64,000 bases of DNA from Psoroptes ovis (GCA_002943765.1 PQWQ01000019.1:806001-870000); one strand, 5' to 3'; positions 1 through 11,393 are shown, counted from the first letter of the stretch. Made by a program: numbers and translations. The notes: a model not told the origin generated them from the letters alone.

Positions 1-40
1 AATTTAAAAATTAATAAATATAAACAGATTCATTTCATTT

Positions 41-109
41 AGGCCCAGATATCGAAGGGTTTTTCAGGCTCAGATATCGAAGGGTTTAGGCCCGATAACG
101 AAGGGTTTT
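41..109. repeat. three-unit tandem repeat, about 22-24 bp
   Basis: Three imperfect head-to-tail units start at 41, 66 and 88. Each has the form AGGCCCAGATATCGAAGGG followed by a T run; the third unit has lost two bases. The array ends at a pyrimidine-rich, CG-containing stretch. Confidence 0.75.
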
Positions 110-1779
110 GTTCGCCTCTTCGGCACACATCTATTCGATATCACAGTATTTGAGTAATAATCTGTTTTTGCTTTTTCTTGAGTAAATAAATCATCAAAAA
201 CAAAAATTATGTCGATCAAAATCATTTGTATACGAAAAATATTTTGGTTTCGATAAATATGAAAACATATCTATCAATTTATCTGAATCAAATTAATAAT
301 AATACCACATAGCATAGCATAATGATAATGCAAATATGCAGATTCAAAAAGCACAAAAATACTTTAAAATAAATGAAAACTTTACAACATTCATTCAATA
401 TACGAATGAATGAATGAATGCATGGTTTCTGTGTATATGTGTGTTTGCATTCTGGATTAAAACATCATCAATTAGCATATAATAAATGATCATAAATGAT
501 TGGTTTTGGTGGAATATATCGGAATATTTACTGAAACAAACACACACAGACACACGAATATCAGCCAGCCATAGCATCTCTAACGATTCTCAAAGTTATT
601 CTGGGAACCAAAGGAGAGAAAAAATGCCAGAATTGAAATTCTGAAACTGTGAAACTCTGAAATTCTGAAATTCTTCATAGAAGAACAGTAAAATTCCAGA
701 TTTGAATCCTTTGATTTTTTTTCGGGGCCCAAATACAAGAAATTAATGAAATTTTCTTTGAAAATAAATAAAGTATTAAGACGTTATATAAGTATTTACA
801 TATCAATAATTATCAGAATTATTATTCAAAGAAAATAATTCTGGTTTATTTATTTATTCTCTTGAAATAATGAAAATTCAAATTTTTTGGAATAATTTTT
901 CATAATGAATTATGGAAAATTATTCAAAGAATTATATTGAATAATGAATAACATCATTATTCAAGCTAAGAATTATGATTTCTTATGATTATTATTCAAA
1001 GATTCTTTTGTTGTTCCGAAGAATAATCAAAGAATTGTTCTGGTATCAATAATTTTTTTAATTTTTTTTTTTTTGACAAAAATTAATAGATTATATGAAG
1101 GTAATACCCTTGCAAAATTGTATTGATGATATTGTTCAGTAAAAATAAACAGAAAAATCTATTATCAAAGAAATATAATGGATTATGGATTATCGAAATA
1201 GATTATAGATACAAGTCTATTCTTTTGGTTCTATTCTTTGCGCTCTTTCAATAATTTTCTTTAAAAAAGAATATTATTTACATTATCAGAAATTAAATTA
1301 TTGAAAATTATCAGTTATTCAACATGATTTTCGCATATAAATAATCAATAGATCAATGCATATTGGTATAAGTGTGGTGCGTGTGCATATTGGAATAATA
1401 AGACGAAGAATAAATTATTACATATTTCTACTGAAATTAAGATTTATTACTTAGGCCAGAATTTTTAGCCCGAATTTATAAGAAGATGAAAATGTTTGTT
1501 TTGTTTGAAGATTTTCCCCATAGAAAATTGCCTGAATATAATAATAAATCTATGGGAGATTTTTATCGAAAATTTCTTCATTCATTTTCATTTATTTATT
1601 ATTGGAAATACACGACATATAAATAGTAATAAAAGATTTTTTCAAAGATGATAATAAAGTTGATAATAATTATTATGATGATCATGATCATCATTATTTT
1701 TAGTTTTGAATTATCTCTCATAGACAGTTTCTATTGAAATATTTCAAGAATTGAACTGAGCCAAAAAAATTCGAAATTA

Positions 1780-1863
1780 TCAGGTTGTCCGTAAAGTTTT
1801 GGCCGAATTTCATCCAGCAAATCTATTGTGATTAAACTGAATAAACTTTTCGGACAACCTAAA
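1780..1863 (+). mobile_element. mariner-type MITE, subfamily B
   Basis: About 84 bp with terminal inverted repeats (CAGGTTGTCCGTAAAGTTTT at the left, ACTTTTCGGACAACCT at the right), flanked by TA on both sides. The interior matches the copies at 11312, 36158 and 40491 (GGCCGA...GAATGAACTTTTCGG). It has no coding capacity and would need a mobilising transposase from elsewhere. Confidence 0.8.
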
Positions 1864-2270
1864 TATTTGCCCCTTGGATTGATTTTGATGATCAATACTA
1901 TTGGGGGCGATTTACTGAAGAAAAACTGTTTTGAAATTAGTCGATTCATAGATTGATTCACATAGAATTCACGTATATTTATTTATTATGAAGGGAAGAA
2001 ATAAATTTATTGAAGGCATTTATATATGGTCGTATATATGAGAGTGAAATCCTTTATTTTTTTAAGGCTAAAAGTTTTCCTTAAAAAATCGAAAAATCAT
2101 GGATAAATTTTCTTAAGTCAATTTATTAGGTCAAACAACCAATGAAACGACGACAAACGACTAAGACGACGACAAATGAACTAATCTATTTGAAATCGAC
2201 TGAAACATTAATAATAATAATAATCTTCATTGATGGTCATTTATATCGATTTACTTATCCTTATAAATTA

Positions 2271-2412
2271 AAGTTTTAATTCGTGGTTTTAAAGTTGATT
2301 TTCGTACTTTTCAAATTGAATTTCATGATTTTCAATGCAATTTCAAAATAGTAAAATTACGAAATTCAATTTAAAAACTACGAAAATTAATTGAAAAAAA
2401 AATTCAAAACTT
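2271..2412. repeat. palindromic element, AGTTTTAATTCGTAGTTTT family
   Basis: Imperfect palindrome with AAGTTTTAATTCGTGG and a TTTTCGTA core on the left and TTTAAAAACTACGAAAATTAA on the right. It shares arms and inner words (GAAATTACGAAATTCAATT-like) with copies at 3634, 32723 and 45796, and is the most decayed at its right end. Confidence 0.6.
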
Positions 2413-2904
2413 GGGAATCCTATGTTATCATAAGAAAATTTAAAAACAACAAAATGAAAATGAATGAAAACAATTATTGGTGTGTCGATTTGTATTATTG
2501 GATATCTTGGTGTTTTTAATGGCGTGTTCAATACATTTTCAGTGCGGAGATCCTGGGGTCTTAGGATCCAAGATCTTAGGATCGAAATTTTTCCTGTGCA
2601 GCAAATTTCAAATATAAATTAATGTGTATCATTATCATCATTATCACCAGTGTTTCAACATGATTATTAAATCTTTAAAGCTGAAAATTTGAAAGAAAAT
2701 CTATTTATTAATGGCTATAGCCAAAGCTAGATATGAAATTAATAATGATTACAATAATTATAATCGAAATCTTAAGGATAATAACAGTGCTATATCGATT
2801 TGCGTGTATCGAAGAGATTATCGAAAGTGTTAGGTTGTTGGCTTTGACTATGGCTTGGCTGTGTAAGAAATCACAAGTATTTGCTTTGAATTATCATCAA
2901 TTCA

Positions 2905-2965
2905 AGAAAATTTTCTCAGGAATTTTCTTAACTTAAATTTTCTTAAATTCCTGAGAAAATTTTCT
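2905..2965. repeat. inverted repeat with 20-bp perfect arms
   Basis: Positions 2905-2924 (AGAAAATTTTCTCAGGAATT) are exactly complementary, in reverse, to 2946-2965, leaving a 21-nt loop. Each arm itself contains the palindrome GAAAATTTTC, so alternative folds exist. No flanking duplication was seen. Confidence 0.7.
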
Positions 2966-3633
2966 CAAGTAAAAGTCTTCTTCATGGACAAATTACTGAT
3001 ATTTATTTCTGAAATGATATTTTTCCGAATGATTTTCACGAGAATTAATGGAAATCCTTTGGCCCCTTTTGGATTCATTAATTACAATTTGATTTCGCGA
3101 ATCCTGAGCAGGTAGGTTTTTCAGGGAATTAATGGAATTAATGCGGGGCAAACAACTTTTGCCCTAGGAGGGTTTTCACACATTCAAATTTCACTCATTT
3201 TCAGCTTTAAATCTTGGGAAGTTTCTTCAAAGTTTTCTTAGAAAATTTTTCATCCTTTTCGGCCGAGAAATTAAGACATTTGGGACCAATGATAAGACAT
3301 TTGACTTTGTTGTTTTTTGGCCGAATAAAAATGCCATAAATTTATGGGCTAAATGCCTTCGCCGAACCAAAACACAAATAACAACGAAAATACATTAAAA
3401 TATAATTTAAAAACTTTGTTAGTTCAAAAATCATAAGAAAATGAAATAAGAAATTATTTTCAAATTTTTATTATCATCTCTCTCACACACCCTCACATAT
3501 ATATCCAATTGTTTCACACACACATAAATAACACATTAAGATATTCTTCATTCATTCATCAGCCCAAATCATTTTTATGCAAAATGTTAATGACAATATA
3601 ATATTAATACCATCGACCATATAAATCAGAGTT

Positions 3634-3750
3634 TACAGAGTTTTAATTCGTAGTTTTAAAATTGAATTTCGTAATTTTACAATTCGAAATTCCGTTCAAA
3701 ACTACGAAAATTAACTTTAAAAGTTCAAATGAAAAACTTACAACCTTGTA
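3634..3750. repeat. palindromic element, AGTTTTAATTCGTAGTTTT family
   Basis: Left arm starts CAGAGTTTTAATTCGTAGTT. The right arm ends with AAAACTACGAAAATTAACTT followed by AAAACTTACAACCTTGTA. It is closely related to the copy at 32723-32833 in the centre (TTCGTAATTTTA, GAAATTCC). Confidence 0.65.
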
Positions 3751-3854
3751 CACCTATTCAGGTGAAGACCATTGATGATGAATAATGCATACGCGCATAT
3801 GCGATTCATTCGTGTGTATTTTCAATGAGAAATTTTTTTTTTATAAAAACAAAC

Positions 3855-3965
3855 TATAGCCAAGGGCCCTGGGACTGTTAGTGGGTGTAAGAAATGGATT
3901 TCGATGTAAGATGCGTTGGCCGCACTGGACCGCATTGAATGGCGGTGATTAGTTGCATTATCATC
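3855..3965. other. GC-richer unique island
   Basis: A stretch of about 110 bp that is clearly richer in G and C than its surroundings (for example GGCCGCACTGGACCGCATTG). A short open frame lies on the minus strand, but no family motif is visible. It is not one of the repeats recognised in this window. Confidence 0.4.
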
Positions 3966-4500
3966 AAAATTTTATAACATGTTTTTTTTCGAGTGGAAAT
4001 TAAACAAATAAATGAAACACAAATTGAACAAACAAAATGAATGAATCTTCAAACATTTTCGATTCAATCGTCAAACAAATTCAATATTTGTTTGTTTGAT
4101 TATTTCAACATTTGAAAAACGTGTATTTGGAGTTAGGCATCTTCGGCCCCATAAATCGATGCGAATAGTGATCGAATAATGATCCAACCAGTCGAACTCG
4201 TAAAGATGTTCGTAGAACTATGAGGGGACACAGAAATTTTACGAGGAATTTCGCTGATCAATTTCTCGGGATTTTTCTCATGAAATTTTCCCTGCTGATT
4301 CACCCGATGTTTGAACAACAACAAAAAAATTTGTTGGTCAATTTTAATGGGATCAAACAAGAAAAACTCTTCAAACATAAATAAATAATGATAATGACGA
4401 TGATTATTATCATTTTGGATAAATGATTATATCCACATGTCTATCAATTTGTCTCTCTAATATTTGTTTTGATGTTTTTTTTTAAATAATATTTTATTTG

Positions 4501-4615
4501 AAAAAAATTACCGCAGACGTTTTACTACGTTTTTTGCAGCCTCATGCAAAATTCAGAGTTGACGTAGCAGTACGTCTGCTTTGCCAATGGGTATTGTTGT
4601 AAGCCGGCATTCATA
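4501..4615 (+). repeat. dispersed repeat with GACGTA-GCAG-TACGTC palindrome, copy 1
   Basis: Contains GACGTAGCAGTACGTC at 4561-4576, upstream ACGTTTTACTACGTTTTTTG and downstream GCCGGCATT. The same three landmarks occur in the same order, reverse-complemented, at 42485-42600, which identifies a diverged dispersed repeat. Confidence 0.6.
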
Positions 4616-5160
4616 AACAATAATTATAAAACAATTCACCGGCTTTATACGGAATTCAAGCAAAATATAAAGATAAACTATATCAATTAAATGAAAATTA
4701 TTTTAAGTTCTGTTTTTTCAAAAATATTAATTTTAATGGAATTATTTTCATTTCCATTATTCGCTTATGGATTTTCAAAAGAAAATGAAAATAAATAGAC
4801 ATGAAAAAAATCATAGACATTCTTATGGTGAAAACAAAATCAACAACGACGACAGCAGCCACAACAGCAACAGAATACAGCTGAATACAACCGAAACAAA
4901 TACAAATTGTACAATGAATGAATCAATGTAATTCAATGCTATTCAATGTCGATTCACTTAGATTTTTTTTTTCATTTTCATTTTTAGAATTATCATTTTT
5001 TTTTGAAAAAATCTAATTCAATTTTATCATTTTCATTAAACTATATGATTCATATATGAATATATCTATTTGTATTGAATATAATTGAAAAATAATAAAG
5101 GATTGCTATATGCAATTCATTCAATTAAATGTCTTTGCCATAGTCATTGTCATTTATTTA

Positions 5161-5241
5161 TTGGGTTGTCCAATAAGTTCTTGCTGTTTTTTTCACTTTT
5201 TTTCTGTTCAAAAAACGGCAAGAACTTATGGGACAACGCAA
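5161..5241. mobile_element. mariner-type MITE, subfamily D
   Basis: 81 bp, flanked by TA on both sides. The ends read TTGGGTTGTCCAATAAGTTC and GAACTTATGGGACAACGCAA. CCATAAGTTCTTGCCGTTTT-type arms distinguish subfamily D from the ATAATCGGC copies. The central T-rich loop is short, so the single strand would fold into a long hairpin. Confidence 0.8.
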
Positions 5242-5602
5242 TACATTATTATTATTATCATTATTATTTTGAGACTATGGATATACTCAAAATAATCATA
5301 TATAAGATTCATATAATAATCATAATGATAATCATAATCACAATAATAATAATCAGAATAATAATTGTCAACCATTTACATTACATTATAACATACACAC
5401 ACACACACAAAGAGAGAGATTAAGATTGTGGTTTTGTTTTGGTTTGCTTTGGTTTTGGTTTTGGTTTGGTTCCATCATTATTTCTACGGGAAAAAACCAT
5501 TTTACATTAAATAATAATGAAAATACAAATAAAATTATTGATTAATCAATAAATGTAATTAAAAGGCTATAGTATTATTATTATTATTATAATGATAATC
5601 AT

Positions 5603-5628
5603 TGAATGAATGAATGAATGAATGAATG
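5603..5628. repeat. TGAA microsatellite
   Basis: About six perfect TGAA units. Similar shorter tracts occur throughout the gene-poor region. Confidence 0.9.
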
Positions 5629-5695
5629 GAAAATTATAATTATTTACCAAAGATGAAAATACCAAAGAAACAAAACAAAAACAAAATACAAAATA

Positions 5696-5775
5696 TTAGG
5701 TTGTCCGAAAAGTTTTTGTCGATTATATCGTAGGAAATCATGAGAAAATCGGCAAGAAATTATCGGACAGCCTAA
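5696..5775 (-). mobile_element. mariner-type MITE, subfamily A
   Basis: 80 bp between TA dinucleotides. Ends TTAGGTTGTCCGAAAAGTTT and TATCGGACAGCCTAA. The interior GATTATATCGTAGG is the reverse complement of the usual subfamily A core, so this copy lies in reverse. Confidence 0.85.
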
Positions 5776-6416
5776 TATTTAAGCCTACAAGGACAATGAA
5801 TTCTGTGCTATTTATCGATTTTCAATTCATTCATTCATTTCATACATTCATAATTATTATATTTATTTATACATGTTTTAATCCAATCAATGAATCATTT
5901 CAAGATTGTTATCTTAAGATAATGGAATAAATAAAGAAACAAAATGGATAAGTACCACTGTACGGGAGACTACGAATACGAGACAAATTTATGAATTTTT
6001 GCTGAGATTAATTGCTCTTCATGAACGAATTTGTCTGGATATTTCAAGTATTCAAGTATCTAAGTATTAAGTTATCACATTTATCTAAGGGAGTGAAAGA
6101 GTTAAAATGAAAGTTTTTTTTTTGAAATTTTCGCCGTTCATTCACTTTAGTGTTCTCAAGGATTTTAACCCCTTGAATTACTTGAAATTAAAATTAAAAT
6201 ATTCAAGATCGGAGAAAATTTAATTCAGCCAAAAACTTGAGCCTTAAAACTTTTGACTTTTGTCAAAATGAAATCAAAAGACAATTTATGATTTTTATTC
6301 AAATGATAATTGACTTTTAAATAGGATTTCGAAGATTCCGAAAAAATTTGAATCCGTAAATTTGCACGTGAACAAAATCTTCGAGAGATAAGAATCAAAA
6401 AGTCTCAAGCAAATTA

Positions 6417-8486
6417 CTACCTCGATGCACGAAAATAATTAGTTAAACCAATAAAACGTTCTAAATCTTTACGATTTTTTGGTACAGGGAAATTACGCAT
6501 AATTTCAACTTTTTTTTCAGACGGTTGAATTTTACCGTTTGATATTGAGAAACCAAGATATTCGACTTTGGTTAACAGAAATGATGATTTCTGCCAATTA
6601 ATTGTCAAATTGTACCGTTTGAAAATTTTTAGAACTTCTTGAACATGTTGATAATGTTCGTCTTTTGATTTAGAATGTATCAAGATATCATCATAATATA
6701 TCTTGACAAAATTTAATGAACCAAATATTTTTGTCATTGCCCGGATGAATGTTTGTGGAGCGGATACCAATCCGAAGGGCATACGTTTAAAATGATATAG
6801 GCGATTCGCCCACTGAAACGCAGTCTTTTCACGATCCGCTGGATCGAGGCAAATTTGATAATAACCACTATTCATATCAATTTTTGAAAAAAATTGACTA
6901 CCTCGAAGTTCACGAATAATGCGATCACTTCTTGGAACCGGGAAAGAATCTTTTTTGGTTATTTTATTAAGTTCTCGAAAATCTATCGCAATGCGAATTG
7001 TACCATCTGATTTACGAATTGGAACAATAGGATTTTTCCATTCTGAATTTGATTCTTCAATGATATCATCTTTTAACAATTTTTGAATAGCAATATCAAC
7101 ATCTTTTTCAATAGCATCTGGTATTCGATATTGTCGCGTTTGAATTGGATGAACATTTTCACGCAATATAATGCGATGTTGTATAATGTTTGATTTACCA
7201 AGTTTCGAAAACAAATCATAATACTTTTGTAAAATTTTATTCATTTTCGAATCAGGATGTTCAAAATTTAATTCATTAGATTGAATCATATTAATGTAAC
7301 ATTTATTATTATTATCAACATCGTTATGTTTGATGATCATGCTGTTAAATTCTTCATAATCACATCGTTGAAAATTTTGTTCATCATTTTCGTTCAATAA
7401 ATTCAATTCGACAGATTTTTTACCATTAGAAAATTTAAATGTTTTTAATTTTAAATTCATGATGATATCATATTTCGGTGATATAAGAAAATCATAACCT
7501 AACAGAAATGAATCATTGTCTTTCGAAACATAAAACAACCAATTACATTCGATGTCGCCAATTCGGAATTTTCTCTCGATTGTTCCCAATATATCAATGG
7601 CTTCATGTGTGAATGTTGTCGCCATGGTATTAGATTTTTTCAATTTCATACCGGCAGCTAGATTATATGGGAAAAACGATATACTTGATGCAGAATCGAC
7701 GATTGTAGGGTATTGTTTATTCTGATATTTGATCATAATTTTCATTACCGATTTAGAATTCACATTAAGATTTTTCTTTACATCTTTTTTATTATCATTC
7801 GAATGTGAATTTTTCAAATTTCGACATTCGTTACGCAGATGACCAGGTTTTTTGCAATAAGAGCAAAATTTCTTTTGTTTACTTTTTTGGCCAGCTGATG
7901 ATGATGATGATTGTTTGCTCGTCGATGGTTTATCGGTGACAAGGTTGGTATTTTCGACGGCCTGCGCAATCGCGATTACATCGCGAGGCGTTTTTGGCAT
8001 TTCTGGTAAACTTACGACCTTATCTTTCAGAGGACCATTTAAGGCGCCAATAAGATGCAATCGAACGATTTGTAGTTTAACAGATTTTGCTGCTTTTGGA
8101 AAAACCAAGTCAACTAATTCAGTTGCTCGGTGGAGCAATTGATTCAGCGGCTCATTACGTTCGCGTTTTAGGCCCAAAAGCTTCAATGAATTAGCCATTA
8201 GATTATGTTTCAAATCTTCAAGCAATTCAGACTTTATTTTGTCAAATGACTTTCTATCGCTTGCCGACATATTCTCCACGGTATACAACGCTTCGGATTT
8301 GGAAGGAAGCAAAGCTCTGAATAATTCGGCTTTTTTCTCGTCGGACCACTTATGTAAATCCGCGATACGTTCGAACTTATCAATGTAATTTTCAATAAGT
8401 TCGCCTTCCTTCATTTCGGCAGGATAGATGGTCCAATCATCATCTTTTTTGACTTGTTCAGTGTTGTTTGATTTATTTTCAGCCAT
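6417..8486 (-). CDS. Gag-Pol polyprotein, truncated after reverse transcriptase
   Basis: Numbered from the upstream ATG at 8513 (698 codons). A gag-like helical region covers about 30-190, and a CCHC zinc knuckle (C217, C220, H225, C230) follows a Ser-rich linker. A pepsin-type retroviral protease has its active-site Asp at 273 in the context VDSAS, where DTG or DSG is usual, and a partner segment LLGYDFL near 337-343. Reverse transcriptase covers about 450-695, with SKIDMNSGYYQI, FKRMPFGL and a YYDD catalytic box at 606-609. The 8513 ATG spans the LTR boundary, so I prefer the internal Met at 8486 (MAENK) as the start. Gag and Pol are in one frame, with no frameshift. The frame ends a few residues past the NYF motif that normally leads into RNase H, so it cannot be a complete Pol. 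The product would assemble RNA-binding particles and copy RNA into DNA only if complemented. Confidence 0.85.
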   Translation of the reverse strand: MAENKSNNTEQVKKDDDWTIYPAEMKEGELIENYIDKFERIADLHKWSDEKKAELFRALLPSKSEALYTVENMSASDRKSFDKIKSELLEDLKHNLMANSLKLLGLKRERNEPLNQLLHRATELVDLVFPKAAKSVKLQIVRLHLIGALNGPLKDKVVSLPEMPKTPRDVIAIAQAVENTNLVTDKPSTSKQSSSSSAGQKSKQKKFCSYCKKPGHLRNECRNLKNSHSNDNKKDVKKNLNVNSKSVMKIMIKYQNKQYPTIVDSASSISFFPYNLAAGMKLKKSNTMATTFTHEAIDILGTIERKFRIGDIECNWLFYVSKDNDSFLLGYDFLISPKYDIIMNLKLKTFKFSNGKKSVELNLLNENDEQNFQRCDYEEFNSMIIKHNDVDNNNKCYINMIQSNELNFEHPDSKMNKILQKYYDLFSKLGKSNIIQHRIILRENVHPIQTRQYRIPDAIEKDVDIAIQKLLKDDIIEESNSEWKNPIVPIRKSDGTIRIAIDFRELNKITKKDSFPVPRSDRIIRELRGSQFFSKIDMNSGYYQICLDPADREKTAFQWANRLYHFKRMPFGLVSAPQTFIRAMTKIFGSLNFVKIYYDDILIHSKSKDEHYQHVQEVLKIFKRYNLTINWQKSSFLLTKVEYLGFSISNGKIQPSEKKVEIMRNFPVPKNRKDLERFIGLTNYFRASR

Positions 8487-8490
8487 TTTT

Positions 8491-8512
8491 GATTTTTTTC
8501 CGCTATTCACCA
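8491..8512 (-). other. primer-binding site candidate of the LTR element
   Basis: Immediately after the LTR end on the minus strand the sequence begins TGGTGAATAGCGG. A TGG directly next to the LTR CA is the expected start of a tRNA-primed minus-strand priming site. I cannot name the tRNA. Confidence 0.5.
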
Positions 8513-8740
8513 TGTAAACAAGATCGGCGGTGGCGAGAGGGTTTTTTTTAAAATAATAGATAAATTTATTTTAAATAAACAAAACAAACAAAACAAACAA
8601 AAAACAAAAGAACAATTAATTTTTAATAGATCATATTTTTTTGTGCATGCTGAACATGCTATTTATACTTTTCGGCGTTGAACAGCCACTCAGATACAAA
8701 TAGGTGCGACCATGTGGTGGCGCTACTGCTCACCATTACA
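8513..8740 (-). repeat. 5' LTR, 228 bp
   Basis: On the minus strand it begins TGTAATGGTGAGC and ends CTTGTTTACA, the usual TG...CA limits. It has a TATA box (8661-8667, TATAAAT), an AATAAA at 8570-8565 and a CTCTCGCCACCGCC tract near its end. It is followed directly by the TGG of the primer-binding site. Only one LTR is present in the window. Confidence 0.75.
8661..8667 (-). promoter_or_regulatory. TATA box of the LTR
   Basis: TATAAAT on the minus strand, preceded by GCCGAAAAG, inside the LTR and about 150 bp upstream of the LTR end. It is the expected U3 promoter position. Confidence 0.55.
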
Positions 8741-10653
8741 AGGCTTAAATATGGGCAACAATGAAAGGGTCTAACGATCGAATCAAATGCACCAAGCAGC
8801 TACAGCACTTACAAAAGCAAAAGGATTATAGCCTCTTATATCAAAGATTAAATAGTTATTAATCATTGTCGAGTGCGTGGAGAAAATGAGAGAGACTATA
8901 GATCAATGATAATACTCAAAGAGTTTATTTGCCAAGTACAGGAGAAATTAGTCAAAGTGCGTAAAAATAAATAATTCAACACTTTGGTGGAGTCTAAGAA
9001 AATTGTGTGATTGTAATCACATGTGAGTGAACACCGAGTACATTTATAATCTTAGGGTTTTATATGGGATAAAATTCAAAAATTTTTCATAATTTCTAAG
9101 CCTTTCAAGCAGCTAATAATATGGAAGCTATGTGACAAATATGACTTTAAAAAAAATTCTAATTAGTCGAATTATAGTCTTTCGGAAGATAACACGATAT
9201 GACAAATTTGTTATTTCTCAACAATTAAGAAAATCTTGAACAATTTCTTAAGAAAATTTTCAAGAAAATCAAAGTGTCTTTGTGTCTAGCTCAACACACA
9301 TAAGATGCCAAAACATGGCTGCTTCGTATGACAATTTGACAGATATGAATTTCTGAAATTTTCTCAAAGATTTATTTGAACCCAAAGAAAATTTCAAATT
9401 TTTCTTTGAAAGAATTTCTTTAAGATTTCACACATTGTAAAGTCTATTGGTTCTTTGGAATTGCTTTGGTTCATTTTCAAAATGGAATCTATTTTGCTCG
9501 TATAAATAACACAAAGACAAAGATTTTTTTTTAAGATAAACTTCTTAAACAATTTTGCAGATGTTCCGCGTCGCTTTAACTTTGGGTTTTTATTTGTCTT
9601 TAAGAAATATTTGAAGAATTTTAAGAAAGAGGGGTAATGGGAGAGTGATTGGGGGCGATTCTTTGCTTTGATTCTTTCAATGCTTTGGCTTTAATTCAAT
9701 TCTTCGCTTTGAAATCTTGGAGATCTTTGAAATTCTTTCAATTTTCTTAATTTTTTCTTTTAATTCTTTGATTTTCTTAAATTTCTTCTTATTTTGATTC
9801 TTCCACGAATGTTTACAATTTCGATTTGATTTGATAAAAGGGAATGTCTTATTATCTTAAGACAATCAAAATCAACACAAATGAAGCAGAAATTTCTCAG
9901 TTATTTGTTTGTTTCAAGAAAATTTTCTTAAAGAATTGCTTTTTGAACAGAAGAAGCCAAAATTAAAATTATCTCCAAAAACACTCATAGCCGAAAATTG
10001 TTTTAAAACAATTTGAAAAAAATGCCGAAATGAATGAAGATAAAATTAATCCATTTGTTTTCTTGTTTTTTTTCTTGGATAAGAATCAAGGGTTGTAACC
10101 AGTTAAGTACGTAGGGAGGCAATGATTTTGGGCAAATTTTAAAAATTGGAAAAATCAGAATAAATTTTCTTAAAAACCCTACAAACCCAAAGAATACTAC
10201 CAGACCCTCTTGAAACCCTACAAATACATTTAACAAAATGCAAATTCAAAGTTGAAGGCCAAAAAATCACATGAATTTTAATCAAATAGAAACAAATTTC
10301 TTCAAGACTCTAAGACTCTCTTTGTTTAAATTGAACAATTTTTAAACAATTTCAAAACGATTGATTGTGTGTGAGAAAAACAAACGAAAAACAAAAAATT
10401 ACAATTGATTTGTATGTATTTTTCGGTGAATGTTATCACATACATACCGATTACACCACTTACTACATTACAGATTACATGCAAAACCAATTCACACAGA
10501 AAGCTTGTACCCTCTTGGTACAAATATAAATAAAATAAGGAATTATTATCGACAACATTATCAAAATCAGAAGAAACAAAAAAAAAACAATCATTCATAG
10601 ATCGAACAATCATTGGTGAACATACACATTCAAACATTCAAATGATGATAACA

Positions 10654-10675
10654 CACCAACCAACCAACCAACCAG
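10654..10675. repeat. CCAA microsatellite
   Basis: About five CCAA units within a longer A/C-rich, CAAA-type stretch. Confidence 0.85.
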
Positions 10676-11311
10676 CCAAACAAACAACAAAATAAACATT
10701 ATTATCACATTTAAATTGCAATAAACACCAAACAATCAAATCAAATCGAATCAAACCAAACATTTGAAATATAAAGAAATATACACAAAACAATCATTTG
10801 AAATTTACACCAAATCATTGAACACACACACCAACAAAAACATTTCAGAACATCGTTAAATCATCGTTCAGTTTGATATATATTAACACAATATTTTTCC
10901 ATTTCATTTTTCGTGGTGTTTGGAATATATTTTTGATAAAATGTTTGAATTTTGTGAATTTGTATACATTTTCTATGGGGGCCAAATTTTGAGCTCTCTC
11001 CTTGCTCTCCCCTCAGAATAAATTGATGCCTTTTATCATTTTCGATTCCGAGAAAAATTTTCGAAAATATAAAAATATTTCCGATAATGTTGCTGTGTGA
11101 ATATGGTTTTTTTTTTGGTACATGTTCCCCTAGAAAGGGATCGAAATTCTCTCAGATTGTTTTTTTTTATGCGGGGTAAATTTGAATTGAAATTTTCAAT
11201 TCAAATTTCAATTCATTTTAAATTCAGAATTTTTTACCATTGAAATTGAATGGAAAAATCTGTGAGGTTGAAATTTGAAAAAAAAAATGAAAATAAACGA
11301 AAAAATAAATA

Positions 11312-11393
11312 TTAGATTGTCCGAAAAGTTTTGGCCGATTTTCATGTGAGCAACTCTATTTGATAGAGCCGAATGAACTTTTCGGACAACCTA
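11312..11393 (+). mobile_element. mariner-type MITE, subfamily B
   Basis: Ends TTAGATTGTCCGAAAAGTTT and GAACTTTTCGGACAACCTA. Interior TTGGCCGATTTTCATGTGAG and GCCGAATGAACTTTTC, as in the 36158 copy. TA is present at the left; the right flank has decayed. Confidence 0.8.

Larger units (their letters stand above)
1..6416. other. gene-poor intergenic tract
   Basis: AT-rich DNA with no coding region I can support. Short open frames here are low-complexity (Phe/Ile/Asn/Lys) and lack recognisable motifs. It contains a three-unit tandem repeat near the left edge, three TTAGGTTGTCC hairpin elements, two copies of a second palindromic element, one copy of a repeat with a GACGTA palindrome, a 20-bp-stem hairpin at 2905-2965, a GC-richer island at 3855-3965 and TGAA/CA microsatellites. 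The remainder shows nothing specific. Confidence 0.7.
6417..8740 (-). mobile_element. Ty3/gypsy-type LTR retrotransposon, 3'-truncated
   Basis: Read on the minus strand: a 5' LTR (8740-8513), a primer-binding-type sequence directly abutting it, then one open frame with gag, protease and reverse transcriptase. Similarity stops just after the RT thumb region near 6430. No RNase H, integrase or second LTR is found to the left, and no LTR-like sequence occurs between 5940 and 6416. Flanking target-site duplication cannot be checked because the 3' end is missing. The open frame has no internal stop, which argues for a fairly recent insertion followed by deletion, or for a chimeric or assembly junction. 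Confidence 0.85.

Noticed and set aside
4133..4378. Minus-strand 81-codon frame in slightly GC-richer DNA
   Set aside because: No motif or good start context, and the flanks are repeats. Kept out for lack of support.
5941..6416. A 3' LTR for the gypsy-type element
   Set aside because: No stretch here resembles the 228-bp LTR at 8513-8740 in its ends, TATA region or TCTCGCCACCGCC tract.
9916..9929. AAGAAAATTTTCTT as a heat-shock element
   Set aside because: Heat-shock elements need GAA and TTC separated by two bases in alternating array; here the spacing is four and there is no third unit.
10326..10637. Minus-strand 103-codon frame with hydrophobic stretches
   Set aside because: Composition follows the local AT bias; no domain, no splice context and no conserved Cys spacing.
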